From Semisulcospira habei (taxonomy: Eukaryota > Mollusca > Gastropoda > Semisulcospiridae), in NCBI GenBank assembly GCA_036245525.1, contig BTPG01000005.1, forward strand, positions 180,696,623 through 180,760,622: a DNA stretch of 64,000 nucleotides. The letters are read 5' to 3'. Positions 1 through 9,756 of the stretch are shown one piece after another. The first letter of the stretch is position 1. Each line of letters begins with the position of its first letter. The notes beneath the pieces are model-generated. The model did no database searches and had not been told where the DNA came from. It worked only from the letters and a program-made list of their open reading frames with translations. Position numbers and translations under genes: made by a program.

Positions 1-204
1 ACAAAAAGAGGAGATTAGAAAGGAGGACGAACGTTCGGTACATATCATAGTAACTGGGCAATCGAAGTGTTCTTGTCGATGTAAGTCTTCGCAATTTTGG
101 GTTGTCAGGTCATTTCCATCTCTGTCTGAAAGTCGACAGACTTGTCCAGCATCGCAGATAGTGCGCCAGATGACCTCTGAAAAGCACGGATGGAAATGCG
201 TCTA

Positions 205-256
205 ACATGAGGCATAATCCCCATGAACCCCCTGCAGGCTGCGTCTGCGGGATTGC
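205..256. mobile_element. Degenerate family B hairpin
   Basis: GAGGCATAATCCCCATGAAC, CCCCTGCAG.. and GGCTGCGTCTGCGGG resemble the family-B left arm and loop. The right arm is lost. Confidence 0.4.
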
Positions 257-656
257 ACCACTTTAAAAAAGAAAAATAAATAATTCAGACGTCTTCAGCT
301 CCGACGCGCACAAAGTTGGTGAAAAATACCCTCAGTGACTACACTGAATAGGCTCAATAACTAGCCAGGAGACATGTGGCTCTCTCGACAAAGCGCGAGC
401 CAGAAGACTCCATCTCGTGCGAATCGGCCAGACAAATCTTTCGGCCATCGACCACTAGCCTGTAGGGTCTGGGCCAGGCATGTCCAACGCCCGGATTCGA
501 TTTCCAGTCAGGGGAAACGCAGCGATGTAGTCCTACCGTTTGATTGCTTCGAATCTTTTTTTCAGTAGTCAACTGTATTTCAAATGAGACGTGCTGCATT
601 GAGACGTTACGCATCTCCACGCCGCGTATCCGGACGGTGGCACGTTTTGAATGAAG

Positions 657-747
657 TAAACCTTTTGCTGTCGGCAGCAGTTTTTGTCGCGATGATTCCT
701 GCAGGAATGATCGCGACAAAAAGCGTTTCCGACAGGCAAAAGATTTA
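657..747. mobile_element. Family C hairpin (TTAA-type MITE), degenerate ends
   Basis: Arms carry CTGTCGGCAGCAGTTTTTGTC and its complement around a GATGATTCCTGCAGGAATGATC centre (broken in the text here as GATGATTCC and GGAATGATC). Ends read GTAAACC.. and ..GATTTAC, decayed from TTAACCC and GGGTTAA. Confidence 0.75.
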
Positions 748-759
748 CCGGACATTTTT

Positions 760-1085
760 TTTTTTAACATATCGATTTTTGAATGCAAATGTAGGAAGAA
801 AAATAGCAGATGGCATCATTTAGATTCGGGACATTCTGGCCCACGTTTCACTGTAGTCGGAGTTTTCGAGACTACCGGTACACTGTCCTTTGGGTCTGTT
901 CGCTTTCAAATTTATTTGATGAAGCTACATCCAATTCGCGGAAGACAGACTGACCATGAAGCTGTTTTTCCCCCTGTAGTCTCCATGATAGTCTACAGAA
1001 GATATATCTAAGACCGTTGGCACTATTTAAGCATCAAGTGTCCTTGATATGAGTGTGTCAACGGTGTTCCCTAAAACCCCAAAAC
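760..1085. other. No feature seen
   Basis: Unremarkable unique-looking sequence. Open frames are short and show no coding character. Confidence 0.6.
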
Positions 1086-1087
1086 GA

Positions 1088-1088
<1 letters not shown>

Positions 1089-1126
<38 letters not shown>

Positions 1127-1192
1127 AAAACGACAAAAACCCTAAAACAACGACTAAAACCCCCAAACAACGACCAAAAAAAAAAAAAAAAA
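1089..1192. repeat. Poly-A tracts and ACGACAAAAACCC repeats
   Basis: Two A runs (1089-1124 and 1176-1192) flank short repeats of the type AAACCCTAAAACAACGAC. No retroelement body was recognised beside them. Confidence 0.8.
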
Positions 1193-1459
1193 TCTATCGC
1201 ATGGGCTCTGTAAAGACTGATGCATTTTCCAGCAGTCCAGGCCAGAGACGGACTTGCACTACACACGCCACAAAAGAGGTGTTTTCATCTTACAGCTCTG
1301 CCTTCAGTCGACACCTGTCCACCTTTAACTCATTCAAGACGTGCCGGAGACAGCACGGCTCCAATGATTTAATCCTTTTTGCATGCCGCCACCGGGAATG
1401 TGTAAAGTACCGGTGGATGCAATCGCAAGAGAGTTAATCTACCTTGTCAATGTGGAAAA

Positions 1460-1706
1460 GTCAGTAACTTGTCACGCCGTCAGTAACTTGTCACGTCGTC
1501 AGTAACTTGTCACGCCAACTTGTCACGCCATCAGTAACTTGTCACGCCAACTTGTCACGCCGTCAGTAACTTGTCACGCGCAACTTGTCACGCCGTCAGT
1601 AACTTGTCACGCCGTCAGTAACTTGTCACGCCGTCAGTAACTTGTCACGTCGTCAGTAACTTGTCACGCCGTCAGTAACTTGTCACGCCGTCAGTAACTT
1701 GTCACG
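1460..1706 (+). repeat. 19-bp minisatellite
   Basis: A head-to-tail array of GTCAGTAACTTGTCACGCC with C/T and small deletion variants (half-units AACTTGTCACGCC at several places), about 13-14 copies in all. Confidence 0.95.
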
Positions 1707-1948
1707 ATTGAATTTTCCGATCTTCTCCGTATTGACGCGCGCGTGCTGGCACGAGCGGTAAGAGAAATCCACAATGCCGAGGGCCGGTGTTCGGCAAACA
1801 GGAACAGAGGCAGCAGAGTGAAAGACAAACAGCACATCTAGGTTCAATCAGACGAGACTGGCTTTAAACTCCATCGCCAACGATTGTTACGCAAGAGCGG
1901 GAGACAAACAATTACGGCATCTCGATTCCACTATACGACACAAGACTT

Positions 1949-2172
1949 TTAACCCCTTTGACTGCCGAGAAAAAAAAGAACGGAATCGAACTGCAAGAGG
2001 CATAGATCCTCCTGAGCCCCCGCGACTGCGGGGGCTCAGGAGGATCTATGCCTCTTGCAGAGACCACTATGTGTCCATGTTCGCTGGATAGCTGTGGCCG
2101 GCTTTTGGTCGTGCAGTGAAGGCGGATTTCACAAACAAAAATGTTCGTGCTCTAGCAAGGGAAGGGGTTCGC
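1949..2172. mobile_element. Family B hairpin element
   Basis: The left end TTAACCCCTTTGACTGCCG is at 1949. A perfect hairpin at 1991-2060 has CTGCAAGAGGCATAGATCCT arms and a GCCCCCGCGACTGCGGGGGC tip. The right end is decayed to AAGGGAAGGGGTT near 2171. Typical of the non-autonomous TTAA family described in the summary. Confidence 0.85.
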
Positions 2173-2274
2173 TCAATCCGTGCCAGTGAAAGCAGATCTT
2201 AATTCTGAAATCTTTTGTTAATTCAAGCCCAATTCCAAAGAACTCCACTACGTCCGAGGAATATGCAAACAAAG

Positions 2275-2346
2275 TGGTGTCAACAAGAGGCACAGGTCCT
2301 CATGAGCCCCCGCATATGCGGGGGCTCATGAGGATCTGCTTTCTGG
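2275..2346. mobile_element. Family B hairpin core
   Basis: A CAAGAGGCACAGGTCCTCAT arm and GCCCCCGCATATGCGGGGGC tip, with the right arm decaying after AGGATCTGC. Ends are not recognisable. Confidence 0.8.
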
Positions 2347-2780
2347 GCAGTCAAGGGTTTCAATTACATCTCAGAGCGAACTGCAGGGCCCGGGATGACA
2401 ACCGGAGAGACATGACAGAAAACAAGGCACCTGGGTTCAGCTCAGTTCAGTTTTCAGTTAAGTTCGGTCAAGGCGGGATCTCTGCGCTCGGGGTGGCCCA
2501 TACGCGCTCCGCCGCGATCAACAGAAGTCTTTTAAGAGGTCCTTTTCGACATCGCACCAATATTGGTCTGGTTTACCATAGACCTCTCGCGTCCTGTCAA
2601 GTCTGCCCAACGCCCGACGCCTCTCTCAGGTTCAAACCAGACAAAAGTTGTAATTAACTTCAAGAGAGAACAACAAAGGTGCAACCTGGAAATAAGTCGG
2701 TAATGTTAAACGTACCAAGGCGCTGGACGTTTTTTTTTTGTGTGTGTGTGTGTGTGTGGGCATAACGCACAACTACAACA

Positions 2781-3048
2781 GAGAGGAAGGTAACAATCAC
2801 TATTGTAACAATGTGCATGAGATCAGGTCGCTGTGTTTCGTTGACCATCACTCTTTAACCCATTCAGCCCTGACGCACTGCAGCGGGAGATGGGTCGACC
2901 ATGATAATTCAAGAGAGAGGAAGGTAACAATCACTATTGTGACAATGTGCATGAGATGCGTTCGCTGTGTTTCGTTGACCATCACTCTTTAACCCATTCA
3001 GCCCTGACGCACTGCAGCGGGAGATGGGTCGACCATGATAATTCAAGG
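2781..3048 (+). repeat. 134-bp tandem duplication including the left half of a family A element
   Basis: GAGAGGAAGGTAACAATCAC recurs at 2781 and 2915. Each copy ends with TTAACCCATTCAGCCC and the family-A left arm as far as GATAATTCAAG. The first copy is cut exactly there and resumes with the duplicated flank. Confidence 0.9.
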
Positions 3049-3205
3049 GTAGTGCCAGATTAGCTTGGCGCCGACAGGCGCCAAGCTAATCTGGCACTAC
3101 CCTTGAATTATCATGGTCGATCCACCTCCTGCAACAGGTGCATAGTCGTTAGATGTCGCCTCCAAAATTTGGGAAACACGTGCCGGCGCCGGGCTGAATG
3201 AGTTA
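2991..3205. mobile_element. Family A hairpin element, near complete
   Basis: The left end TTAACCCATTCAGCCCTGAC is at 2991. The hairpin at 3030-3121 has arms GACCATGATAATTCAAGGGT.. and a tip TTGGCGCCGACAGGCGCCAA. The right end GGGCTGAATGAGTTAT has lost the last A. This is the best reference for the family: terminal inverted repeat TTAACYCATTCAGCCC, a hairpin of about 90 bp in the middle, and a unique 75-bp stretch (CAAAATTTGGGAA..) on one side only. Confidence 0.92.
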
Positions 3206-3361
3206 TACTGCAAGAAGCATAGATCTGGAATAGAAAGAAACTCTGGAAGGCTTCTGATGTGTCGAGTGGAGCGCGTGTGGGCCTTTCCGAGCCCCTGAAA
3301 TCCCATCTTGACTGAAGTGAACTGAACTGAACATCACAGATAAAGCTGAATCGGCCGTGAA

Positions 3362-3443
3362 AGTACCAGGGCAGCGCCGGATTAGCTTGGCGCCTGGCCA
3401 GGCGCCAAGCTAATCTGGCGGCACTGCCCTGGAACTGTCATGG
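3362..3443. mobile_element. Family A hairpin core, ends lost
   Basis: The inverted repeat AGTACCAGGGCAGCGCC.. / ..GGCACTGCCCTGGAACTG is centred on GGCGCCTGGCCAGGCGCC. No TTAA ends were found. Confidence 0.85.
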
Positions 3444-3512
3444 CCTGTCCAAAATCCCGCAGAGTGTACACAACATTGAATTAAGGTCTGTGCTGAAAAA
3501 GACTGCACAGAT

Positions 3513-3537
3513 TAAAAAAAAAAAAAAAAAAAAAAAT
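3513..3537. repeat. Poly-A tract
   Basis: A run of about 25 A with no recognisable retroelement body. Confidence 0.85.
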
Positions 3538-3737
3538 CAAGGGACGGGAGACGAGCAAACAAAAACAACGTCGTGAAAGGGACAGACTGACACAACGCGA
3601 CTAAAAGGAACACCAGGCGATCCGCGGCCCAATCAGACAGGGCTGGCTGTTTCATTCACAGCACCAATTGATGCGTCAGCCGTCCTAAGGCAGGCAGTTT
3701 GTCCTGTCAGTCCCTTCCAATGGCAAGATGCAAATGG

Positions 3738-4347
3738 GAATTGTCATGATCGACCCATCTCCTGCTGTAGTGTGTCAGGGCTGAATGGGTTAAGCATCCA
3801 AGCAAGCGGGAAATGCGAAACAGAAGACTGCCAAAAACATTGAAACTAGCAAGCTATTGCACAAGAGCCTGCTCACAGAAATACGAGTTACCAACATCAT
3901 AGGGACATTTCGTGTCTACCAGAGAAAACCGCGACGCGCTATAAGCCAATTAACGCTACTCTCCGCCCTATCACCTTAAGTCATCCATTAACTCACTCAC
4001 TGCACAGGTTGCAGGACACATAGATCATCATGAGCCTCTGCAAGGGACATTGATCCTCATGAGCCACCGGAAACGCAGGGGGTTCATGAAGATATATGCC
4101 TCTTAATGACACCATTTTGTATCTATGTTCCATCGAGGGTTGGGGATTTCTCTTTACGTTGAATCGACATTGATTTGAAAACCACAATCTTCTTTTACTA
4201 GCAGTGAAGCGGTCAATCTCCCCCCCCCTCCCCCCCCCCCTTATTTGTGCATGCTGTAAACAGTATCGGTAAATGCGCGCCAAAAGGGGGGGGGGGGGGG
4301 GCAAACCATTACCAAACATAGAAAGCTTTGATGACTAATTAATTCAT
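3738..4347 (+). repeat. Segmental duplication, copy 1
   Basis: Nearly identical to 5414-6016. It differs mainly in poly-C and poly-G run lengths (4219-4240 and 4286-4302). It starts inside the right arm of a family A element (GAATTGTCATGATCGACCC) and stops at TTAATTCAT. It includes a decayed family-B hairpin at about 4010-4110. Confidence 0.95.
4010..4110. mobile_element. Decayed family B elements within duplication copy 1
   Basis: GTTGCAGGACACATAGATCA, CATGAGCCTCTGCAAGGGAC and CATGAAGATATATGCCTCTT are hairpin-arm remnants of family B. The same remnants recur at 5686-5780. Confidence 0.5.
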
Positions 4348-4482
4348 ATGCCCTTACAGCCGCGTGGCCTACGAAGGTTTATGCCTCCTTATGGCAGAGA
4401 TCGACTCCAGCCACAAGATCAGATTTGACGGTGTTATTTTCTTCTCCATAACTGCGGAGAAAAAAAAATGAACAAAACCTAA

Positions 4483-4524
4483 CTGCCAGAGGCATAGATC
4501 CTCCATGAGGATCTATACCTCTTT
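4483..4524. mobile_element. Short family B hairpin, loop deleted
   Basis: CAGAGGCATAGATCCTC meets GAGGATCTATACCTCT almost directly; the usual GC-rich tip is missing. Confidence 0.75.
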
Positions 4525-4696
4525 GCTGAAATTACTTAATTGTTTGCGATTTCGTATGTGATAAGTATTGTGTTCAGTTTGTATTGCGTCACAGCAGACA
4601 TTAAAGCTCCCCTCGCGTAATCAATAAAGTAGTCTTATGTCATCTTATCCATTTTCTTTTCACGGCTGGGGATCCTTCACGTTGAATTTACAAAGA

Positions 4697-4700
<4 letters not shown>

Positions 4701-4780
<80 letters not shown>

Positions 4781-4811
4781 CGGCACGCACACACACGCAC
4801 ACACACACACC
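4701..4811. repeat. (AC)n microsatellite
   Basis: 39 perfect AC units to 4778, then imperfect CACGCAC repeats. Open frames here are translation of the repeat. Confidence 0.98.
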
Positions 4812-5000
4812 ACGACCGCCACCACCACCAACAACAACGAAAATCCGCGTCCACTGGCAGTGAGAGATGCCGCACGTCTAGCAGACGATTTGTCCATTGG
4901 GTCACGTGACGAGTTTTTATTGTCAGCCGCTTGCTGGGATAATAGTGGTATTGCGTGTGTGTTTGATTCAGTGTAGATGCGCGGTGCATAGCAACGCCGA

Positions 5001-5090
5001 TTAACTCTTTCGAGACGTGCCACAACCGCCGGGATTCGCGGCATGAAGCCGCGAATCCGGATGCGACACTCGCCTGGAATGTAATAAATT
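5001..5090. mobile_element. Family D palindrome
   Basis: TTAACTCTTTCGAGACGTGC at the left. The inner palindrome ATTCGCGGCATGAAGCCGCGAAT is written here as ATTCGCGGC / GCCGCGAAT. The right end is decayed (CGCCTGGAATGTAATAAATT). Confidence 0.75.
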
Positions 5091-5189
5091 GAGAGCGTAT
5101 GAAAAGGTGCCCGGCTAATAAAAACGTACTTTAGTTTGCAGATCAATACTCAGGAATTACACGGGCCCGACGATCCACTCTGCAAGCAT

Positions 5190-5259
5190 TTAACCCCCTC
5201 GAGCATGCTGCCACCTGTATTGTTCACCGTCCCGGCTGTTGCGTGCACGATAAGGTTAA
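5190..5259. mobile_element. Short TTAA-bounded element abutting family A
   Basis: TTAACCCCCTCGAGCATGCT at the left and GCGTGCACGATAAGGTTAA at the right are imperfect inverted repeats. The right TTAA (5256-5259) is also the first base set of the following family A element. Confidence 0.5.
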
Positions 5260-5468
5260 CTCATTCAGCCCGGCGCACGTATTTCCCAAATTTTGGAGGC
5301 GTCATCTAACGACTATGCACCTGCTGCCGGAGATGGGTCGACCATGATAATTCAAGGGCAGTGCCAGATTAGCTTGGCGCCGACAGGCGCCAAGCTAATC
5401 TGGCACTACCCTTGAATTGTCATGATCGACCCATCTCCTGCTGTAGTGTGTCAGGGCTGAATGGGTTA
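5256..5468. mobile_element. Family A element, complete, opposite orientation
   Basis: TTAACTCATTCAGCCCGGCG at the left, a 75-bp unique part with CAAATTTTGGAGGCG, a hairpin at 5336-5436 with a GGCGCCGACAGGCGCC tip, and CAGGGCTGAATGGGTTAA at the right. Both TTAA ends are intact. Confidence 0.93.
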
Positions 5469-6016
5469 AGCATCCAAGCAAGCGGGAAATGCGAAACAGA
5501 AGACTGCCAAAAACATTGAAACTAGCAAGCTATTGCACAAGAGCCTGCTCACAGAAATACGAGTTACCAACATCATAGGGACATTTCGTGTCTACCAGAG
5601 AAAACCGCGACGCGCTATAAGCCAATTAACGCTACTCTCCGCCCTATCACCTTAAGTCATCCATTAACTCACTCACTGCACAGGTTGCAGGACACATAGA
5701 TCATCATGAGCCTCTGCAAGGGACATTGATCCTCATGAGCCACCGGAAACGCAGGGGGTTCATGAAGATATATGCCTCTTAATGACACCATTTTGTATCT
5801 ATGTTCCATCGAGGGTTGGGGATTTCTCTTTACGTTGAATCGACATTGATTTGAAAACCACAATCTTCTTTTACTAGCAGTGAAGCGGTCAATCTCCCCC
5901 CACCCCCCCTTATTTGTGCATGCTGTAAACAGTATCGGTAAATGCGCGCCAAAAGGGGGGGGGGGGAGGGCAAACCATTACCAAACATAGAAAGCTTTGA
6001 TGACTAATTAATTCAT
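5414..6016 (+). repeat. Segmental duplication, copy 2
   Basis: The partner of 3738-4347. Here the left edge lies inside an intact family A element (5256-5468) and the right edge falls on the left terminus of another family A element (TTAATTCATTCAGCCCT at 6008). This looks like the parental location. Confidence 0.95.
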
Positions 6017-6215
6017 TCAGCCCTCACACACCACAGCAAAACATGAATCGAGCATCATAGTTCAAGGGTGGTGCCAGAATGGCTTGGCGCCCATAGGCGC
6101 CAAGCTATTCTGGCACCATCCTTGAACTACCATGCTCGATCTGTCTCTAGAGTTGTAATACAGTCCTTCAGAGGGCAACTTCAAGATTATGGATTTCGCT
6201 CCCGGGGAGGATTGT
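6008..6215. mobile_element. Family A2 hairpin element, right end decayed
   Basis: The left end TTAATTCATTCAGCCCTCAC is followed by a hairpin at 6047-6140 (TCGAGCATCATAGTTCAAGG.., GGCGCCCATAGGCGCC tip) and the A2-specific right flank TCAGAGGGCAACTTCAA. Confidence 0.85.
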
Positions 6216-6231
6216 GCTAGAGGTGAAAGGG

Positions 6232-6286
6232 AACCGACCAGGGTGGCAAATCAGTCAACCGACCAGGGTGGCAAATCAGTCAGCGA
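6232..6286 (+). repeat. 24-bp direct duplication
   Basis: CGACCAGGGTGGCAAATCAGTCA occurs twice in tandem (shown in parts: CGACCAGGGTGGC and AAATCAGTCA). Confidence 0.85.
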
Positions 6287-6544
6287 GGTAGTGGATTAGT
6301 CACCGCCCCGCAGAACTAACCCCAAAATACTTTATCACACTGTTTACTCCATCCGAACTGTTCAGGTGTAATTAATCATGCTGATATTAAATTCCAGACG
6401 GCAATAGGTGCGGGTCGCCTGAATCGCGGGCCTTGTAAAAAACCGACAACTATAATCTTGAAAGCCTGCATTTTATTTTTTAAAAGACAAGGGAGCAAAC
6501 AAGTGTTGTTTAGCTCTGAAATCGATCGTTTCAGATATGAACAT

Positions 6545-6588
6545 GTTTTTTTTTATTTTTTTTTATTTTTTTTATTATTTTTTTTTTT
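6545..6588. repeat. Poly-T-rich tract
   Basis: T runs broken by single A bases. Confidence 0.85.
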
Positions 6589-6703
6589 AAATAAGAACAC
6601 GTCTTTGCTTGTTTGTTTGTACTTAGTTACTAATGAGAAAGGAATGAACTAGTATTTAAAACCAAGGCAGCATTTTAGCGGTGTCACGTAAACAAATATA
6701 TCA

Positions 6704-6835
6704 GTTGCAGGAGATGGATCGACCATGATAATTCAAGGGTAGTGCCAGATTAGCTTGACGTCCCACGGCGCCAAGATAATCTGACACTACCCTTGAATTA
6801 TCATGGTCGATCCATCACCTGCTGTAGGGCGTCGA
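6704..6835. mobile_element. Family A hairpin, ends lost
   Basis: GTTGCAGGAGATGGATCG followed by the family-A arms and a tip mutated to TTGACGTCCCACGGCGCC. The right flank ATCCATCACCTGCTGTAGGG is kept, but the TTAA ends are not. Confidence 0.85.
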
Positions 6836-7129
6836 AGCCAAAGGAAACGCACAATAAATAAAATCACCAAGTTTTGGCGTGATATCATACGGATAGTATG
6901 GCCACCGGCATATGTTGAGAATTCTGCAAACCCATAAATGACACTGCTAGCCAAGAAAGGGTCTTCACAGTGCGGCAATTGCGCCTGATAACAAAGAAAC
7001 TCCATTTCCTGACGTAACAATAAAGCGACTCCTAAATCTGTGTGCCATTCTGCAAAATCCCATCAACTGTCATCCTTAAAAGCCAAACGATGCACCTTCC
7101 AATGGACAGTGTTACTGGGAGGAATGGCG

Positions 7130-7215
7130 TCAACACGTGGCATAGATCGTCACGAGCGAGGGCGTGTGCCCGGGGTTCATGAGAATATATATGAGAAAAT
7201 ATATATGCCACTTGT
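7130..7215. mobile_element. Degenerate family B hairpin
   Basis: GTGGCATAGATCGTCACGAG and GTTCATGAGAATATATATG with a small AT expansion; TGCCACTTG closes the arm. Confidence 0.55.
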
Positions 7216-7269
7216 TATTCCCATTCAGATCCATATCCTACAAGTGCAGACACGTGCACTACGTTAGTC

Positions 7270-7427
7270 AATATTGGGAGGTTTCGTTTACGCGGAAGGA
7301 CTCCCAGCAATGAACGATTCATGGCGGATAACTAGTTTCTACCACAAGCATGGACAACGCCCCGAACATATGTAAGAAGCACAGATATTCATAAGCCCTC
7401 CGGGCCAATGACGATCTATGCCTCTTG
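7270..7427. mobile_element. Family B3 element, degenerate
   Basis: The left part (GGGAGGTTTCGTTTACGCGG, TTTCTACCACAAGCATGGAC) matches the flank at 61120-61200. The hairpin at 7372-7427 (AAGAAGCACAGATATTCATA / GACGATCTATGCCTCTT) has a much shortened tip. Confidence 0.6.
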
Positions 7428-7666
7428 GAGATGTTTGGAGTGTTGTCTAAGCTTGTGGTGTAATCTAGTTATCTGCTGTTGTTATTTCGCTCTCGTACCT
7501 TGTGGGGATCGTTCGGCGTATAAGTAACCTCTCTATCCTATACCGAACAGCTTCCATCAACATGAAACATTAATATGCGCCGGTCTTTGATTTCAGACCA
7601 AAGCATACAACCGTAAGGCACAGAATTATGGACCACCACACACATCCCAAGACCAAGCGAATCCCC

Positions 7667-7780
7667 CTGTGGTCAGTTGCACGAATGAGCATAATCCTGC
7701 ACTAGCCTCTAAGCAAGGAAGGTGCTCCACGATAGCATAGCACCTTGCTTAGTGGCTAGCGCAGCACTTTAAGTTCACAT
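7667..7780. mobile_element. Family G inverted-repeat element
   Basis: TCAGTTGCACGAATGAGC at the left and CACTAAGCAAGG-type arms in the middle (AGCCTCTAAGCAAGGAAGGT / ACCTTGCTTAGTGGCTAG). The right end is eroded (AAGTTCAC). It shares its layout with 23551-23671 and 51588-51714. Confidence 0.7.
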
Positions 7781-8146
7781 AATTGATTATAGAAGCTGAG
7801 CCGTGGCCATCAGTGCTTGCCAAGAAATCGGCTTGAGCAGAATTTTAAATTCACTCATACAGCAACTGAGCCTTGGCCATCAGCGCTTTCCATGGAGGCA
7901 TGGAGGTTCCAAACGGTTCTTGTGATCTGATGGCAATCCCGGCCTGCAGCAAGACAATGCTCCTCCCTTTCACTCCACTATCGGAACACTGCTCTGTTCC
8001 TTACCGGCTGGTCAAACGACCGTCATCAATGCCGCGGTCATCAAAGCCACAGCCAAACAAGTCTTGGTACGAATGCTCCCTAACACCACACTGGAGCTGC
8101 TGGAGTTGTCATCTGAAGACCACATTTAACGTTCGCGAAAAAGACC

Positions 8147-8237
8147 GACCATGATAATTCAAGGGTGGTGCCAGAATAGCTTGGCGCCTGGAGGCGCCAA
8201 GCTATTCTGGCACCACCCTTGAACTATCATGGTTGAT
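8147..8237. mobile_element. Family A hairpin core
   Basis: A near-perfect palindrome of GACCATGATAATTCAAGGGT.. with a GGCGCCTGGAGGCGCC centre. TTAA ends not found. Confidence 0.88.
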
Positions 8238-8369
8238 CCAAAACTCGATCGCGGCAGTGTGAAAGAGCTGCACTGGACAAGCGGCAGAACGCCGAGTTCT
8301 TCAAGAACATTGTTGGGATTCAACTCTTAGCCAAGTGATGGCTGCTTCGTGCACATAGATAGATCCGTC

Positions 8370-8462
8370 TATAATTGTCAGGCTATTCCGGCACCATCTT
8401 AGAAACTAGCATAGTCGACCAATATCTTCTTGGTCTTGGTCTTGGTGTTAGGGCTGAATAGG
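8370..8462. mobile_element. Right half of a family A element
   Basis: CAGGCTATTCCGGCACCATC, AGCATAGTCGACCAATATC and TTAGGGCTGAATAGG follow the order of the A right arm and terminus. The left arm is absent. Confidence 0.6.
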
Positions 8463-9094
8463 CATAGTGGTAAATAAGCCGAAGTCTTCTTCGCGCAAAA
8501 GTGTCTGTTCTGTCTCATCAAAACACTGTTGGCGTGCGGAAATATACTTTCTCTTGACGATAACAGCATCGACCCGTTTGAACAGCAGCAGCTGTACTAG
8601 TCCACCAGGGGAAATTTGGGCTTCCCCCGGTAAGGCACGACCCGCCACAGCCCGGAGCAGCGCCGCCCGACCTACTTTAGCGTTTTGTTGATCGATAACT
8701 CCTCAAAGGCAAGAGGTGGCACAGTATTTGTCCGCACAGTGGATGTCCTGAGATGTTTAGGGACATCCTGCGATCTTAGCTTGATGGGACATTTAACTGC
8801 ATGCTTTTTTATCTCTTTTAATTTTTTTTTCTTTTTTTTTCTGAAAGGGGGGGGGGATGGATCTTTTTACTTACATAATTTTACCTTTCGCTGTATCGTC
8901 TGATGTATTTTTATATGTGTAGAGTAGCAGGACAGTTTGGAAGATAGGCATGGCTATGCCTAAACGATTTTATCCTGAATAAAAACATTTCATCATCATC
9001 ATCATCCTTCATGGACACAGGAAAGTAATCACCGATGAACGACAGAAAACACACTTTCTTCAGCCAGAGTCGTGGTAACATCGTGATTTTCAGG
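8463..9094. other. No gene seen; small repeats only
   Basis: A short GGATGTCC..GGACATCC inverted repeat (8731-8768), a T/G run near 8829-8856 and a (CAT)n run at 8985-9005. Confidence 0.55.
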
Positions 9095-9151
9095 ATGTAA
9101 ATGTGGCTGATCTCTGCGTCCGCAAGGGGCCCATGAGAATCTATGCTTCTC
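9095..9151. mobile_element. Decayed family B remnant
   Basis: CGCAAGGGGCCCATGAGAAT, CTATGCTTCTCACAG resembles the right arm only. Confidence 0.4.
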
Positions 9152-9270
9152 ACAGATAAACGTTGTTTGTACAAGGAAGTTAAATGCGAATTTGTACGTC
9201 ATCCTAAAATCCATTTATTTCCAGATAATCCCCGCCAGGCACACGCTGATGAAACACCGCGCGTTAGGCT

Positions 9271-9442
9271 TTAACTCATTCAGCCCGGCGCACCAGTTGC
9301 AGGAGTTGGATCGACCATGAAAATTCAAAGGCAGTGCCAAATTAGCTTGGCGCCGACAGGCGCCAAGCTAATCTGGCACTACCCTTGAATTATCATGGTC
9401 GACCCATCTCCTGCTGTAGTGCGTCAGGGCTGAATGGGTTAA
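9271..9442. mobile_element. Family A element, complete ends
   Basis: TTAACTCATTCAGCCCGGCG at 9271. The hairpin at 9310-9402 has a GGCGCCGACAGGCGCC tip. CAGGGCTGAATGGGTTAA ends at 9442. The unique CAAATTTTGG part is deleted, leaving a shorter element. Confidence 0.92.
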
Positions 9443-9624
9443 GCGAGTGTGTTGGTCTGTGATTATGGACATTGCAGTCTAGAGCTGCAATAGTGCAAGG
9501 TAACAACCCCCTCAAAAAAAAAAACAACAACAAACAAACAAACAAACAAACAAAAAACCACCCAACCCAGGCACTCAGGAACTATAATGATAACACTGCA
9601 AACTATCTCCGCTGCATTTTCGAT

Positions 9625-9679
9625 GCATGGTCGATCGCTCTCCTGTTGTACACAGCACTGTCATGAGCGAAAGGGTTAA
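9625..9679. mobile_element. Right-end fragment of a family A-like element
   Basis: GCATGGTCGATCGCTCTCCT, GTTGTACACAGCACTGTCA and GCGAAAGGGTTAA recall the A right flank with a changed terminus. Its TTAA is shared with the next element. Confidence 0.5.
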
Positions 9680-9756
9680 CTCATTCGGTACGTGCTGCAT
9701 CCGGATAGGCGGTATACAGCCGCGTATCCGGATGCAGCACGTTCCGAATGAGTTAA
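9676..9756. mobile_element. Family D palindromic MITE, intact
   Basis: An 81-bp element, almost one palindrome. TTAACTCATTCGGTACGTGC at the left mirrors GCAGCACGTTCCGAATGAGTTAA at the right (given here as GCAGCACGTTCCGAATG and AGTTAA), with CCGGAT pairs in the arms and GGCGGTATACAGCCG in the centre. Confidence 0.9.

Noticed and set aside
1460..1706. CRISPR-like array
   Set aside because: Units are head-to-tail with no unique spacers, and the DNA is eukaryotic. The dispersed hairpins elsewhere are also not regularly spaced.
4637..5146. ORFs of His-Thr or Val-Cys repeats
   Set aside because: Direct translation of the AC microsatellite. The same applies to frames at 14.4-14.8, 25.1-25.3, 30.2-30.5 and 30.8-31.3 kb, and to Leu-Ser or Arg-Glu frames in AG tracts.
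8980..9006. RTE 3' tail on the minus strand
   Set aside because: There is a (CAT)n run, but no RTE coding sequence is recognisable beside it.
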